Source: Flavobacteriales bacterium
GTDB lineage: Bacteria > Bacteroidota > Bacteroidia > Flavobacteriales_D > Sanyastnellaceae
Length of the DNA stretch: 64,000 nt
Reading direction: 5' to 3'
Assembly: GCA_019694805.1 (NCBI GenBank)
Contig: JAIBBG010000008.1
Span: 1 to 64,000, forward strand
Shown here: piece by piece, positions 44,053-52,957 of the stretch
Layout: every line of letters starts with the position of its first letter
How positions within the stretch are numbered: the first letter of the stretch is position 1
Program-made: the position numbers and the translations under genes
The notes under the pieces: generated by a model
The model's input: the letters and a program-made list of their open reading frames with translations, nothing else
Told to the model about the DNA's origin: nothing
Databases searched by the model: none

Positions 44053-45303
44053 ATGCAACTCAAGAGAGTAGTTGTCACGGGGCTTGGAGCACTTACACCA
44101 CTCGGTAATAATCTTCAGGATTATTGGACCGGGCTCATGAACGGTGTGAGTGGCGCTAACCTTATTACCCGTTTCGATGCCTCTAAGTTTAAGACGCGTT
44201 TCGCGTGTGAACTCAAGAATTTCAATGTGGAAGATCACATTGAAAAGAAAGAGGCACGTCGCATGGATCCGTATACTCACTATGCGTTGGTCGTTGCCAA
44301 AGAAGCAATTACCGACGCTGGTTTTAACCTCGACCTGGTAAATAAAGACCGTGTCGGAGTTATTTGGGGTTCTGGAATTGGTGGACTCCTCACTTTTCAG
44401 GAGGAATGTGTGGCGTATGGTCGTGGAGATGGAACCCCGCGTTTCAATCCTTTTTTCATTCCGAAAATGATCGCAGATATCGCTTCAGGCCATATCTCCA
44501 TCAATTACGGTTTCCGCGGTCCAAACTACACCACCACTTCAGCATGTGCATCTTCCAACAATGCCATGATTGATGCTTTCAACCTCATTAGACTTGGTAA
44601 ATCAGATATCATCGTGACTGGTGGTTCTGAGGCTGCTGTTACAGAAGCCGGCGTCGGAGGTTTTAACGCATGTAAGGCATTGTCAGAAAACAACGAAAGT
44701 TATGCAACCGCCTCCAGGCCTTTTGATCAAACCAGAGATGGTTTCGTCTTAGGTGAAGGTGCTGGCTGCCTGATTCTCGAAGAGTACGAACACGCCAAAG
44801 CGCGTGGCGCAAAAATCTATTGTGAAGTCATGGGCGGCGGTCTCAGCGCTGATGCTTATCACATCACAGCTCCTCATCCGGAAGGTCTCGGTGCAAAGCT
44901 TGTGATGCGCAACGCCCTCGAAGATGCAGGTATGAAACCCGAGGATATTGATTACGTGAATGTGCACGGAACCTCTACACCTCTCGGCGACGTTCAAGAA
45001 GCCCGCGCTATTCAGGATGTTTTCGGAGAACATGCTTACAAACTGAATATTTCAAGTACGAAATCTATGACCGGACACCTTCTCGGTGCAGCCGGTGCTA
45101 TAGAAGCCATTGCCACCATCATGGCCATTAGGCATGGAATTGTCCCTCCCACTATCAATTTCACTACCCCAGATCCTGAACTCGATCCGAAGCTGAACTT
45201 TACTTTCAATAAAGCACAGTCACGCACAGTTAATGCTGCTATGACCAATACATTCGGATTCGGTGGTCACAATACTTCTGCGATTTTCAGAAAACTAGAA
45301 TGA
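44053..45303 (+). CDS. fabF: Beta-ketoacyl-ACP synthase II
   Basis: FabF elongates fatty acids by condensing malonyl-ACP with acyl-ACP. The catalytic Cys165 (TTSACASSNN) and the two histidines in NVHGTSTPLGD and KSMTGHLLGAAGAIEA are intact. Length 416 aa is standard. It follows acpP by 28 bases, and its stop overlaps the rnc start by 4 bases. Confidence 0.98.
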   Translation: MQLKRVVVTGLGALTPLGNNLQDYWTGLMNGVSGANLITRFDASKFKTRFACELKNFNVEDHIEKKEARRMDPYTHYALVVAKEAITDAGFNLDLVNKDRVGVIWGSGIGGLLTFQEECVAYGRGDGTPRFNPFFIPKMIADIASGHISINYGFRGPNYTTTSACASSNNAMIDAFNLIRLGKSDIIVTGGSEAAVTEAGVGGFNACKALSENNESYATASRPFDQTRDGFVLGEGAGCLILEEYEHAKARGAKIYCEVMGGGLSADAYHITAPHPEGLGAKLVMRNALEDAGMKPEDIDYVNVHGTSTPLGDVQEARAIQDVFGEHAYKLNISSTKSMTGHLLGAAGAIEAIATIMAIRHGIVPPTINFTTPDPELDPKLNFTFNKAQSRTVNAAMTNTFGFGGHNTSAIFRKLE

Positions 45304-46013
45304 TCTGGAAATTTTCTTTTTTTAAAAAGAAAAAAGTCAACCAGGAAATCCAGTCTTTTATCAAGGCTGCATTCGGCTATTCCCCAAATGATACCGCTGT
45401 TTACGAACAAGCACTCCGACATAGCTCTGCGGCTACTCGCATAAAACCTGGTCTCAAGAACAGCAACGAACGTCTGGAATTTCTCGGCGATGCCGTTCTC
45501 GATGCCATTGTTGCGCACTACCTCTACAACAAATATCCCATGTTGCCTGAAGGCGAACTCACCAAAATGAAAAGTAAAGTGGTGCGACGCGAAAACCTCA
45601 ACATGGTAGGATATACACTGAAAATTCATGAGCTACTTCATCTGAACCTGGGTAGACAAGAAATGCATGACTCCATCGTAGGAAATGCATTGGAAGCCAT
45701 GATTGGTGCTGTTTATCTGGATAAAGGATATAATGTCACGCGCGATATTGTGCTCCGCCTGCTGAAGCAACACGGTCTCGATACCAAAGTGCATGACGAC
45801 CTGGATTACAAAAGCAAACTGCACGAGTGGAGTCAGAAAAATAAACGTATCATAGAATTTCGTGTTCTCGCACATAAAAACGAAGGTGGTACCAGTTTTT
45901 ATAAAGTGATGCTTCTCATCGATGGTGTGGAATCTGGCACGGGTGAAGGCACTTCAAAGAAGACTGCCGAACAAAAGGCAGCCAAAATCGCTTGTGAGAA
46001 TCTTCTTCCCTGA
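45300..46013 (+). CDS. rnc: Ribonuclease III
   Basis: It cuts double-stranded RNA in rRNA and mRNA maturation. The signature NERLEFLGDAVLDAIVAHYLY is followed by the acidic metal site in VGNALEAMIGAVYLDKGY and a C-terminal dsRNA-binding domain (DYKSKLHEW, GTGEGTSKKTAEQKAAKIA). Length 237 aa. The ATGA overlap with fabF implies coupling. Confidence 0.97.
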   Translation: MIWKFSFFKKKKVNQEIQSFIKAAFGYSPNDTAVYEQALRHSSAATRIKPGLKNSNERLEFLGDAVLDAIVAHYLYNKYPMLPEGELTKMKSKVVRRENLNMVGYTLKIHELLHLNLGRQEMHDSIVGNALEAMIGAVYLDKGYNVTRDIVLRLLKQHGLDTKVHDDLDYKSKLHEWSQKNKRIIEFRVLAHKNEGGTSFYKVMLLIDGVESGTGEGTSKKTAEQKAAKIACENLLP

Positions 46014-46091
46014 TGTTTGTTTTCATCAGCTTACCGCTGCGTTGAGGTAACTCTTGCTATTTTCGCTTGTCGTCTTGTGATGACTCCGGCA

Positions 46092-46697
46092 ATGAAAATT
46101 TATCAAAGAGGACTTTTTTTGCTTTTGTCTTTTCACGTCATCTCATGTTTGGTGAGTTGTTGTGATGAGGTAGATTGTGTTGAATCCAAACTCAACCGCA
46201 TAGAAGTTATGTGCGTGGACAATACAGGTCCTTCTCCTTTGCAAATCACAGCGGATAGCACGCAGCTTTCAGCTGCTGGATACAAAATGACTATTGCTTT
46301 TTTTGGTGAAGAAACACATCGTGGCCCATGTGTCGCCGCAACCCATTGTCTTTTAGACTGGTTTCAAAATCGTGCACTTGCCACATCTTGTCCTCATCCG
46401 GAATACAGTTCTCCTGATACACTCCAACAGATCATCATACGGAGTACCAAAAATTTCAATCCGGATTATCCCGCAGGATCCAATTTATTTGGACTATTCA
46501 TCATGGATCAGGAAAACGAAAGTGCATTCAGAACATTACAGAATATGCCACATTGGAACGATGAGTCGGGTGAATTGGATCTTCTGCTGTTTGCCACACC
46601 GGATTCTGTGAGAATGCATCAGTTCATGGTTGATGTATACATGACAAGCGGTCGTGTGATTTCAGATACAACCATCCATATCGCATTGGCGCCATGA
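46092..46697 (+). CDS. Putative lipoprotein of unknown function
   Basis: The 201-residue protein begins with a basic n-region, a hydrophobic stretch and a lipobox-like LVSC, so it is probably an LspA substrate anchored in the membrane. Six or so cysteines remain in the mature part (VDCVES, MCVDN, GPCVAATHCLL, TSCPH). No family is recognised. ATG 46092 is chosen because it begins the signal peptide; an upstream in-frame start at 46017 would add an unlikely leader. Its end overlaps the next gene by 4 bases. Confidence 0.7.
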   Translation: MKIYQRGLFLLLSFHVISCLVSCCDEVDCVESKLNRIEVMCVDNTGPSPLQITADSTQLSAAGYKMTIAFFGEETHRGPCVAATHCLLDWFQNRALATSCPHPEYSSPDTLQQIIIRSTKNFNPDYPAGSNLFGLFIMDQENESAFRTLQNMPHWNDESGELDLLLFATPDSVRMHQFMVDVYMTSGRVISDTTIHIALAP

Positions 46698-47548
46698 TCA
46701 GAATGTTGCTCATATCTATCTGCGTGTTGGTGTTGAATTCAACATGGTCTCAAAGCAATAAACAGAGAGCAGATGGTGGTATGAGTCTTGGCGTTGTGAA
46801 TCCTATGTTGGGCCACCGATACGATAAGATGTCTTCGGATAAGGTTTTGGAATTTGCAAGAAATGGTTCCTTCTTCTCCCTGGATGCGCATGTTGGTTTA
46901 GGTTCGGGTTGGAAGGCCGGGATCTATTTTAATGTGGCAACTGAAAATCTCAATGACTCAGCATTCGCTGATTTTCTGTTGTCAACACTGGATACTGCTG
47001 GATACTATGTGACCAGAGATATTTCTGATAATCAATATTACCAATCCAGAATTTACGCTGCACAATTGGCCAATGATATTGAGTTGGGCCATTTCCTGAT
47101 TACTCCTCAGATAGCGCTCGGAATTACCAATGCCAATTTGAGTTTTCAAAGCACATATTTGTTGAAGGAAATCGGAACAAACTACTGGCGCAAAACTGAA
47201 ATCAGTAACAATATGTTGTCGGGCATTGATCTCGCACTAAAACCAGGAATAAAAGCCGGATATTGGATCGACATCAGCAATGACAGATGTCTCTTGTATA
47301 TGAGTGCAGATTTTGTGAGATATAAGTCTATCGTCGGATTGAATTATAAAACAACGGATGTCTTTCAGAATACAACTCAAAACACACAATGGAAAGACGG
47401 AATCGTGAGCTATCTCAACTTCGGTGTTGGAATCACTTATTACATCATGCCTGATCCCATGGTGGTTCAAAATTCCGATAAGACCAGAAAACGTACTCAG
47501 CGTAAATCTAAAAGTGTGACTACACCCGTAGAAGAAGAATTTGATTGA
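46694..47548 (+). CDS. Putative outer-membrane beta-barrel protein
   Basis: A signal peptide (about 1-19, STWSQ) is followed by alternating amphipathic strands such as FFSLDAHVGLGSGWKAGIYFNV and YLNFGVGITYYIM. The last 30 residues are basic and acidic low complexity (RKRTQRKSKSV) and are not barrel-like. No specific family is recognised. It is coupled to the lipoprotein gene before it, so the two may form a complex. Confidence 0.65.
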   Translation: MIRMLLISICVLVLNSTWSQSNKQRADGGMSLGVVNPMLGHRYDKMSSDKVLEFARNGSFFSLDAHVGLGSGWKAGIYFNVATENLNDSAFADFLLSTLDTAGYYVTRDISDNQYYQSRIYAAQLANDIELGHFLITPQIALGITNANLSFQSTYLLKEIGTNYWRKTEISNNMLSGIDLALKPGIKAGYWIDISNDRCLLYMSADFVRYKSIVGLNYKTTDVFQNTTQNTQWKDGIVSYLNFGVGITYYIMPDPMVVQNSDKTRKRTQRKSKSVTTPVEEEFD

Positions 47549-47613
47549 ACTCCTGCCTGAAGTCTGTATTTGTTTGAAGCATGCGTCGTAATTTTCACCC
47601 AAAATTCGTCATT

Positions 47614-48813
47614 ATGTATAAAGGCTTTCAGCAACATCTGCAAAAGGAATTACAATCTATTCAGGAAGCAGGTCTTTACAAAAGAGAAAGAATCATTACT
47701 ACACCGCAAGATGCAGTGATCAGAACTTCGGATGGAAAAGAAGTGCTGAATTTTTGCGCCAATAATTACCTGGGTCTGTCTTCACATCCTGTTGTATTAG
47801 AAGCCGCTAAAAAAGCCATCGATTCTCATGGTTTCGGTATGAGCAGCGTGAGATTCATCTGTGGTACTCAAGATATACATAAAGAACTCGAACAAAAGAT
47901 TTCTGAATTCTTGCACACTGAAGATACCATTCTGTATGCCGCTGCTTTCGACGCAAATGGTGGTGTATTCGAACCACTGCTTAGCGAACAGGATGCAATC
48001 ATCAGCGATGAATTGAATCACGCTTCTATCATTGATGGCGTTCGTTTGTGTAAGGCACAGCGATATCGATACAAAAACAATAACATGGAGGATCTGGAAA
48101 CTCAACTGAAAGCTGCAGTTGAGGCAGGTACCAGATTCAGACTTATCGTTACTGACGGAGTTTTTTCCATGGATGGTTATGTAGCACAATTGGATAAAAT
48201 CTGCGACCTCGCTGATAAGTACGATGCTATGGTGATGGTAGACGAATGTCATGCTACCGGCTTCATTGGTAAAACAGGTCGTGGTACCATTGAACTCAAA
48301 AACGTACTCGGTCGTGTTGACATCATCACAGGAACACTCGGCAAAGCCCTTGGCGGAGCAATGGGCGGATTTACTTCAGGAAGAAAGGAAATTGTCGAGC
48401 TTTTGCGTCAAAGATCAAGACCATATCTCTTCTCCAATTCCCTCGCTCCAAGCATTGTTGGTGCAAGTATCGCGGTATTCGAAATGCTGAGCAGAACGAC
48501 AGAACTCAGGGATAAATTGGAACAAAACATCAAACAGTTTAAAGCTGGTATCAAAGCCGCGGGATTCGATATCAGAGATGGTGAATCTGCTATCGTACCA
48601 GTTATGTTGTACGATGCTAAACTTTCTCAGGTATTCGCTGATAAATTATTGAACGAAGGAATTTATGTTATCGGCTTTTTCTATCCGGTGGTACCAAAAG
48701 ATCTGGCCAGGATTCGTGTTCAATTGTCTGCGGCACATGAACCGCAACATATCGATAAAGCCATTGCTGCCTTTACCAAAGTAGGCAAAGAACTCGGAGT
48801 GATCAAAGCATAA
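47614..48813 (+). CDS. kbl: Glycine C-acetyltransferase (2-amino-3-ketobutyrate CoA ligase)
   Basis: This PLP enzyme cleaves 2-amino-3-ketobutyrate with CoA to glycine and acetyl-CoA in threonine breakdown. The PLP lysine is in [30 protein letters not shown] and [14 protein letters not shown] are alpha-oxoamine synthase motifs. From ATG 47614 the chain is 399 residues, close to E. coli Kbl (398). The upstream ATG 47581 would add 11 residues. No tdh gene is nearby. The next gene is a flavoprotein oxidase. Confidence 0.93.
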   Translation: MYKGFQQHLQKELQSIQEAGLYKRERIITTPQDAVIRTSDGKEVLNFCANNYLGLSSHPVVLEAAKKAIDSHGFGMSSVRFICGTQDIHKELEQKISEFLHTEDTILYAAAFDANGGVFEPLLSEQDAIISDELNHASIIDGVRLCKAQRYRYKNNNMEDLETQLKAAVEAGTRFRLIVTDGVFSMDGYVAQLDKICDLADKYDAMVMVDECHATGFIGKTGRGTIELKNVLGRVDIITGTLGKALGGAMGGFTSGRKEIVELLRQRSRPYLFSNSLAPSIVGASIAVFEMLSRTTELRDKLEQNIKQFKAGIKAAGFDIRDGESAIVPVMLYDAKLSQVFADKLLNEGIYVIGFFYPVVPKDLARIRVQLSAAHEPQHIDKAIAAFTKVGKELGVIKA

Positions 48814-48824
48814 CGAAATTGCCG

Positions 48825-49898
48825 ATGAAATTTTATATCATCGGGCAGGGTCTTGCTGGCAGCATGCTGGCTTATGAACTTTTGGAACTTGGCTTCGATG
48901 TAATGGTCTTGGATGATGGACATTCTGCGTCATCCAGCATGGTCGCTGCCGGTATGTGGAATCCTGTTACATTCAAAAAATTGAGTGAATCATGGATGGC
49001 ATCAACGCTGTTGAGCGCTGCCGACAAATCATACACTTCGCTGGAGAAAAAACTGTCTCGCAAGTTTTACCATCCTATGGAACTGGTGAGGATTTTCACA
49101 GGAAATCTTGCAGCCAATGACTGGGAAGAAAAAAGCGTACATCCCGAATTGATTTCCTATCTCACCGATCATCAAGATGAAGCGGTGAAGGAGATGTTTC
49201 ATCAGCCTTTTGGCCATGGAATCGTAGCTGGTTCTGGATGGCTTGATATTCCCACTTTACTCCATGGTTTCCGTGATCAACTTCTTTCTCAAGGTCGCTA
49301 TGAAAAACGCACCATCACAGCAGAAACAATCGAAGAGCTGGAAGAAGATCAGGATGCCAATGTGGTGCATTGCATCGGATGGAAAGCAGTGTACAGTGGA
49401 CTTTTTGACTGGGTGCCCGTCATACCCAACAAAGGCGAAGTATTGACCATCGAATTGCCAAAACTGGGCATGAATCGCATGGTGAACTTCGGCAATTTCA
49501 TTGTACCTATAGGTCAGCATAAGTTTCGTTTTGGCGCCACCTATAAACTCAATGAACCCGATCCAAATCCTCAAACTGAGACCGCACGCGAAATGCTGGA
49601 TGATTTGCACAAGGTTTACCCCCAAGAAGTTGTCTTGTTGGATCACAAAGCGGGTTACAGACCAACTACTCCCGATAGGAAACCCGTGATGGGTCAGCAT
49701 CCATCAAGAAAGCAGCATTGGATTTTTAACGGATTCGGTTCTAAAGGAGTATTGATCATTCCTTTTTTTGCCAAACACTTCGCTGAAGTACTCGCCGGAC
49801 AAGCAGAATTGAATGGTGAAGTGAATGTGCAGCGCTATTGGAACCGAACTGTGCAATCTCATGCCGCTCTCGTAAGTAGTTTTCGTGAAGACCACTAA
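48825..49898 (+). CDS. FAD-dependent amino-acid oxidase-like protein (DAO family)
   Basis: The N-terminal dinucleotide-binding motif is FYIIGQGLAGSMLAYEL, and the C-terminal part has AGYRPTTPDRKPVMGQHP and IFNGFGSKGVLIIPFFA, typical of the DAO/GlcD and ThiO-like branch that oxidises amines or amino acids. 357 residues from ATG 48825; the TTG at 48819 is less likely. The substrate is not evident; position after kbl suggests an amino acid. Its end overlaps the ferritin promoter box. Confidence 0.85.
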   Translation: MKFYIIGQGLAGSMLAYELLELGFDVMVLDDGHSASSSMVAAGMWNPVTFKKLSESWMASTLLSAADKSYTSLEKKLSRKFYHPMELVRIFTGNLAANDWEEKSVHPELISYLTDHQDEAVKEMFHQPFGHGIVAGSGWLDIPTLLHGFRDQLLSQGRYEKRTITAETIEELEEDQDANVVHCIGWKAVYSGLFDWVPVIPNKGEVLTIELPKLGMNRMVNFGNFIVPIGQHKFRFGATYKLNEPDPNPQTETAREMLDDLHKVYPQEVVLLDHKAGYRPTTPDRKPVMGQHPSRKQHWIFNGFGSKGVLIIPFFAKHFAEVLAGQAELNGEVNVQRYWNRTVQSHAALVSSFREDH

Positions 49899-49903
49899 AT
49901 TTG
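49896..49903 (+). promoter_or_regulatory. -7 box before the ferritin gene
   Basis: TAAATTTG matches TAnnTTTG exactly, ends 17 bases before ATG 49920 and overlaps the stop codon of the flavoprotein gene. A TTTTC stretch about 14 bases upstream is not a clear -33 element. Confidence 0.4.
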
Positions 49904-49919
49904 TCGAAATATTTTTACC

Positions 49920-50435
49920 ATGCTCAATAAAAAGGTTGAAAAAGCACTGAATGACCAGATCAAAGTAGAAGCAGAAAGCAGTCAGGCCTATCTGGCCATG
50001 GCTTCCTGGGCGGAAATCAACGGTTTTCCCGGTGCCAGTCTGTTCCTCTACGCGCATAGCGATGAAGAACGTATGCATATGCTCAAATTGGTGAAATTTG
50101 TCAATGACCGAGGTGGTCAGGCGATAATTCCAAGCCTCGCTCAACCTGCCAAGGATTACAAATCTCTTCATGCGATTTTCACCCTGCTTTTGGCTCACGA
50201 AACCAAAGTCACTTCTGAAATCAACGGAGTAGTGGAAATATGCCTGCGTGAAAAGGATTACACCACACACAATTTTATGCAGTGGTACGTGAGTGAGCAA
50301 ATCGAAGAGGAAACCCTCGCCCGTAATATCCTCGATAAGCTGAAGCTCATCGGCAACGATAAAGGTGCACTGTATTTTTTCGATAGGGACATTTCTACCA
50401 TGAAAGCACCTGCCGGTGCGGAAGGTGGCAAGTAA
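49920..50435 (+). CDS. ftnA: Ferritin (FtnA type)
   Basis: A four-helix-bundle iron store. Ferroxidase ligands are visible: Glu17 and Glu50-region residues in VEAESSQAY and SDEERMH, and later Glu and Gln in the EEET segment. Length 171 aa is typical of non-haem bacterial ferritin. The DNA between it and the next operon (50436-50539) has no convincing terminator. Confidence 0.95.
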   Translation: MLNKKVEKALNDQIKVEAESSQAYLAMASWAEINGFPGASLFLYAHSDEERMHMLKLVKFVNDRGGQAIIPSLAQPAKDYKSLHAIFTLLLAHETKVTSEINGVVEICLREKDYTTHNFMQWYVSEQIEEETLARNILDKLKLIGNDKGALYFFDRDISTMKAPAGAEGGK

Positions 50436-50509
50436 TCCGGCCCTTGGCTGTTAACAGCAGCCCGTTTAGAAACACCTGATATTATTTTCTGGCCGAAACC
50501 TTGTAAGGG

Positions 50510-50517
50510 TAGTTTTG
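50510..50517 (+). promoter_or_regulatory. -7 box before the YfiR-like operon
   Basis: TAGTTTTG is an exact TAnnTTTG match ending 23 bases before ATG 50540. Upstream, CTG rather than TTG occupies the -33 position about 18 bases away. Confidence 0.45.
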
Positions 50518-50539
50518 GTATAAGGCGACTTGTGCCGCT

Positions 50540-51079
50540 ATGGCTATGCCAAAACCCTTAAACTGTTTCATATTCCTGTTATTCCTGAATTTGTATTCAG
50601 GCTTCGTGAATGCCCAGATGATCCCTGAGGACAACACCGTCGCAATGATTCGAGCAAACTACCTCTATCAGTTTGCCAACAACAACAACTGGCCAAATGA
50701 AACCAAAAAGGGGAAATTCTATGTCGGTATACTGGGCAATCAGGATGTTTTCGATATCATGTCTTCCAAGTATGGTACAAAACCAATCGGTAGCCAGTCT
50801 CTCGACGTCATCGCACTGAAAGAGGTTCCGACGGGGTCAACACCATTCCATATCATTTTCATTGATAAATCAAGGAAAGCAGATCTGCCCAAAGTATTGA
50901 AGGAATTCAAAGACAAAAGCACATTGATCGTCACCAATTGGGAAGGTGCTTTGTCACAAGGCGCGGATATCAACTTCAGGAATATCGATGGTTCTATCCG
51001 CTTTGAATTGAGCAAATCCGCCATGGAAAACAAGAAAATAACTCCTGGTATAAAAATTTTACAATGGGCAATTCAATAA
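50540..51079 (+). CDS. YfiR-family (DUF4154) periplasmic protein
   Basis: A signal peptide (about 1-25, FVNAQ) is followed by one DUF4154 domain: VAMIRANYLYQFANNNNWP, FYVGILGNQDVF, PFHIIFIDKSRKADLPKVL and ADINFRNIDGSIRFELSKSAM. In Pseudomonas, YfiR is a periplasmic repressor of the membrane signalling protein YfiN. Here it heads a four-gene operon ending in a membrane HAMP/PP2C protein rather than a diguanylate cyclase. Its end overlaps the next gene by 16 bases. By analogy it may control the sensor of that phosphatase, but this is inferred. Confidence 0.85.
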   Translation: MAMPKPLNCFIFLLFLNLYSGFVNAQMIPEDNTVAMIRANYLYQFANNNNWPNETKKGKFYVGILGNQDVFDIMSSKYGTKPIGSQSLDVIALKEVPTGSTPFHIIFIDKSRKADLPKVLKEFKDKSTLIVTNWEGALSQGADINFRNIDGSIRFELSKSAMENKKITPGIKILQWAIQ

Positions 51080-51996
51080 TCAGAGTCATATCCGGAATCT
51101 GTCTGTTGCTGTTGTTCCCGGTAACAACGGTCTTCGCGCAACAATTGCCGCTCACCAATGAAGCTGCTAAATTGTGTCAGGAGAAGCAATATGATGCCGC
51201 TCTGCAGAAAATAGCCGAGGCCAAAGCGGATGCAACAGAAAATGCCAACCCATACATGTGGTATGTGGATGGATTCATCCATAAGGAAATTTATAAATCC
51301 AGGGAAATGAACCTCCGCAATAGCAGAGAACGCGAGTTGGCTGCTGAGTCTTTCCTGAAGTCGCTCAACCTCGATAAACAAAATCAGCATTCGGCCATGA
51401 CCAAGCTGAGCTTGAAATTTATCGCCTCATCATACTACAATGATGCCCTACTCCAAACTCGTGAATTCAGCGCTGGAGGCGAAAAGGAGGCTGAAGAAAC
51501 TTATGCGCGTTTCAGAAAATTCATGCATTATGCAGAACCTGGTTCTAGCCTGAAAAAATTTGACACAGAGTTCAATAAGAGTGTGGGTCAACGTTATTTC
51601 CTCCTATGGCAAGCGAATGTTGATAACAATAAACTCGCTGAAAAATCTATCGATTACTACAGTGTCGCTGCAAGAGCTGATAGCACAGATATCGATGCGT
51701 ACTACAACATTGCTGTTGTCAACTACAACATGGCCGTATTCAAATACCGCGTCATCGGTCCGGATACGGATATCTTTGATCTCATCGTCATCCAACAGGA
51801 ATGTGCTGATTTGATCAAGAACAAAGCTCTCGTCAATATGGAGAAGGCATATAATCTCAATAAGGAAAGAGGTGATGTTGTTCGCGGTTTAATGTTCATC
51901 CATCGTGCTCTTGAACATGAGAATGACGTAGAATATTTTAAAAGTGAAATTGAAAGACTCGTTAGTGAAGGTAAAATCATCCTTCCTGACAAGTGA
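51064..51996 (+). CDS. Exported TPR-like protein, first paralogue
   Basis: 310 residues with a signal peptide (about 1-25, FAQ) and helical repeats. Segments LCQEKQYDAALQKIAEAK, NPYMWYVDGFIHKEIYK and DIDAYYNIAVVNYNMAVFKY look like degenerate TPR units. It is clearly related to the next gene (WYVDGFIHKEIYK against WYIRGYIFKELYK, and YYNIAVVNYNMAVF against LYNLAITYYNTAVF). No named family is recognised. It overlaps the yfiR-like gene by 16 bases, so translation is probably coupled. Confidence 0.7.
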   Translation: MGNSIIRVISGICLLLLFPVTTVFAQQLPLTNEAAKLCQEKQYDAALQKIAEAKADATENANPYMWYVDGFIHKEIYKSREMNLRNSRERELAAESFLKSLNLDKQNQHSAMTKLSLKFIASSYYNDALLQTREFSAGGEKEAEETYARFRKFMHYAEPGSSLKKFDTEFNKSVGQRYFLLWQANVDNNKLAEKSIDYYSVAARADSTDIDAYYNIAVVNYNMAVFKYRVIGPDTDIFDLIVIQQECADLIKNKALVNMEKAYNLNKERGDVVRGLMFIHRALEHENDVEYFKSEIERLVSEGKIILPDK

Positions 51997-52015
51997 TGCC
52001 ATAGTGTTCTGAAAA

Positions 52016-52954
52016 ATGCTTAACCACCCACCCCGACACTTCGCCGCTTCCACGGCGAAGCTTGCTGTATTTGTCGTGCTGTTGATTTTGTCTGCAGATG
52101 GATTCGCGTTCCGGCATTTCACTTCTATGGATTCGCTTCCACAAAAACATGCTGTTGTCGCTTCAAGACTGTGTCAGGATAAAAAATTCGATGAAGCCAA
52201 AGTGGAAGTTGAACAGGCTATCGAAAGTGACCTCGAAAAATCAGATCCCTATACATGGTATATCAGAGGGTATATTTTTAAAGAACTTTACAAGGACAAT
52301 CAGGGTACCGACCTTAGTGAAGGCTTAAGAATTACCGCCGTTCAGTCATTTCTCAAATCTCAAGAATTGTCGCCGACTGCCGATAAGAATAATGACGCAG
52401 CGTTAGGATATCTCGCGTCGACTTATTTCAGAGACGCCATCAATGCTGCTTCATCTCTGAAAAGCGAAAGAGATAGTTCTAGTTTTGATTTGTTTGATGC
52501 TTATCGGAATATTCAGATTGCAATTGGTCAGGATGAAAAAATCAACTCAGGTTACATGGAGTTGCTGCAGACCAGAAGCAGGAGTTTGTTGAATCTGCTC
52601 TCATCTGATCAATGCAATGAAGTTCTCTTCCTCCATGTGAAATCTTCTTATGAGGAAATTTTAGCCACCAATCCTACGGATTGTATTGCCTTGTACAATT
52701 TGGCGATTACGTATTATAACACTGCCGTTTTCAGCAACAATGCAACTCCGGATGCCGGTTGCTATGACACACCGGAAAGATTATCATTTCTCGAACAAGC
52801 CAATCAACTCCTCAAAAAAATGGAGATGAATTGTGAGGATAAACAAAGTGCATATCGCGCTTTGATCAACGTGTTGCGTTCATTAGAAAACCATACAGAA
52901 GCGGAAGCTTATGAAGGGAAGCTAAAACTCTTAACCTCGGTGACCGGTAAATAG
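52016..52954 (+). CDS. Exported TPR-like protein, second paralogue
   Basis: 312 residues; a long signal segment (about 1-32, DGFAF) precedes helical repeats matching the previous gene. It ends 3 bases before the phosphatase start. Roughly one third of aligned positions look identical to the first copy by eye, so this is an old duplication. Cysteines (DQCNEV, TDCIAL, GCYD, NCEDK) are specific to this copy. Role unknown; the operon suggests a periplasmic partner of the sensor. Confidence 0.7.
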   Translation: MLNHPPRHFAASTAKLAVFVVLLILSADGFAFRHFTSMDSLPQKHAVVASRLCQDKKFDEAKVEVEQAIESDLEKSDPYTWYIRGYIFKELYKDNQGTDLSEGLRITAVQSFLKSQELSPTADKNNDAALGYLASTYFRDAINAASSLKSERDSSSFDLFDAYRNIQIAIGQDEKINSGYMELLQTRSRSLLNLLSSDQCNEVLFLHVKSSYEEILATNPTDCIALYNLAITYYNTAVFSNNATPDAGCYDTPERLSFLEQANQLLKKMEMNCEDKQSAYRALINVLRSLENHTEAEAYEGKLKLLTSVTGK

Positions 52955-52957
52955 GAA

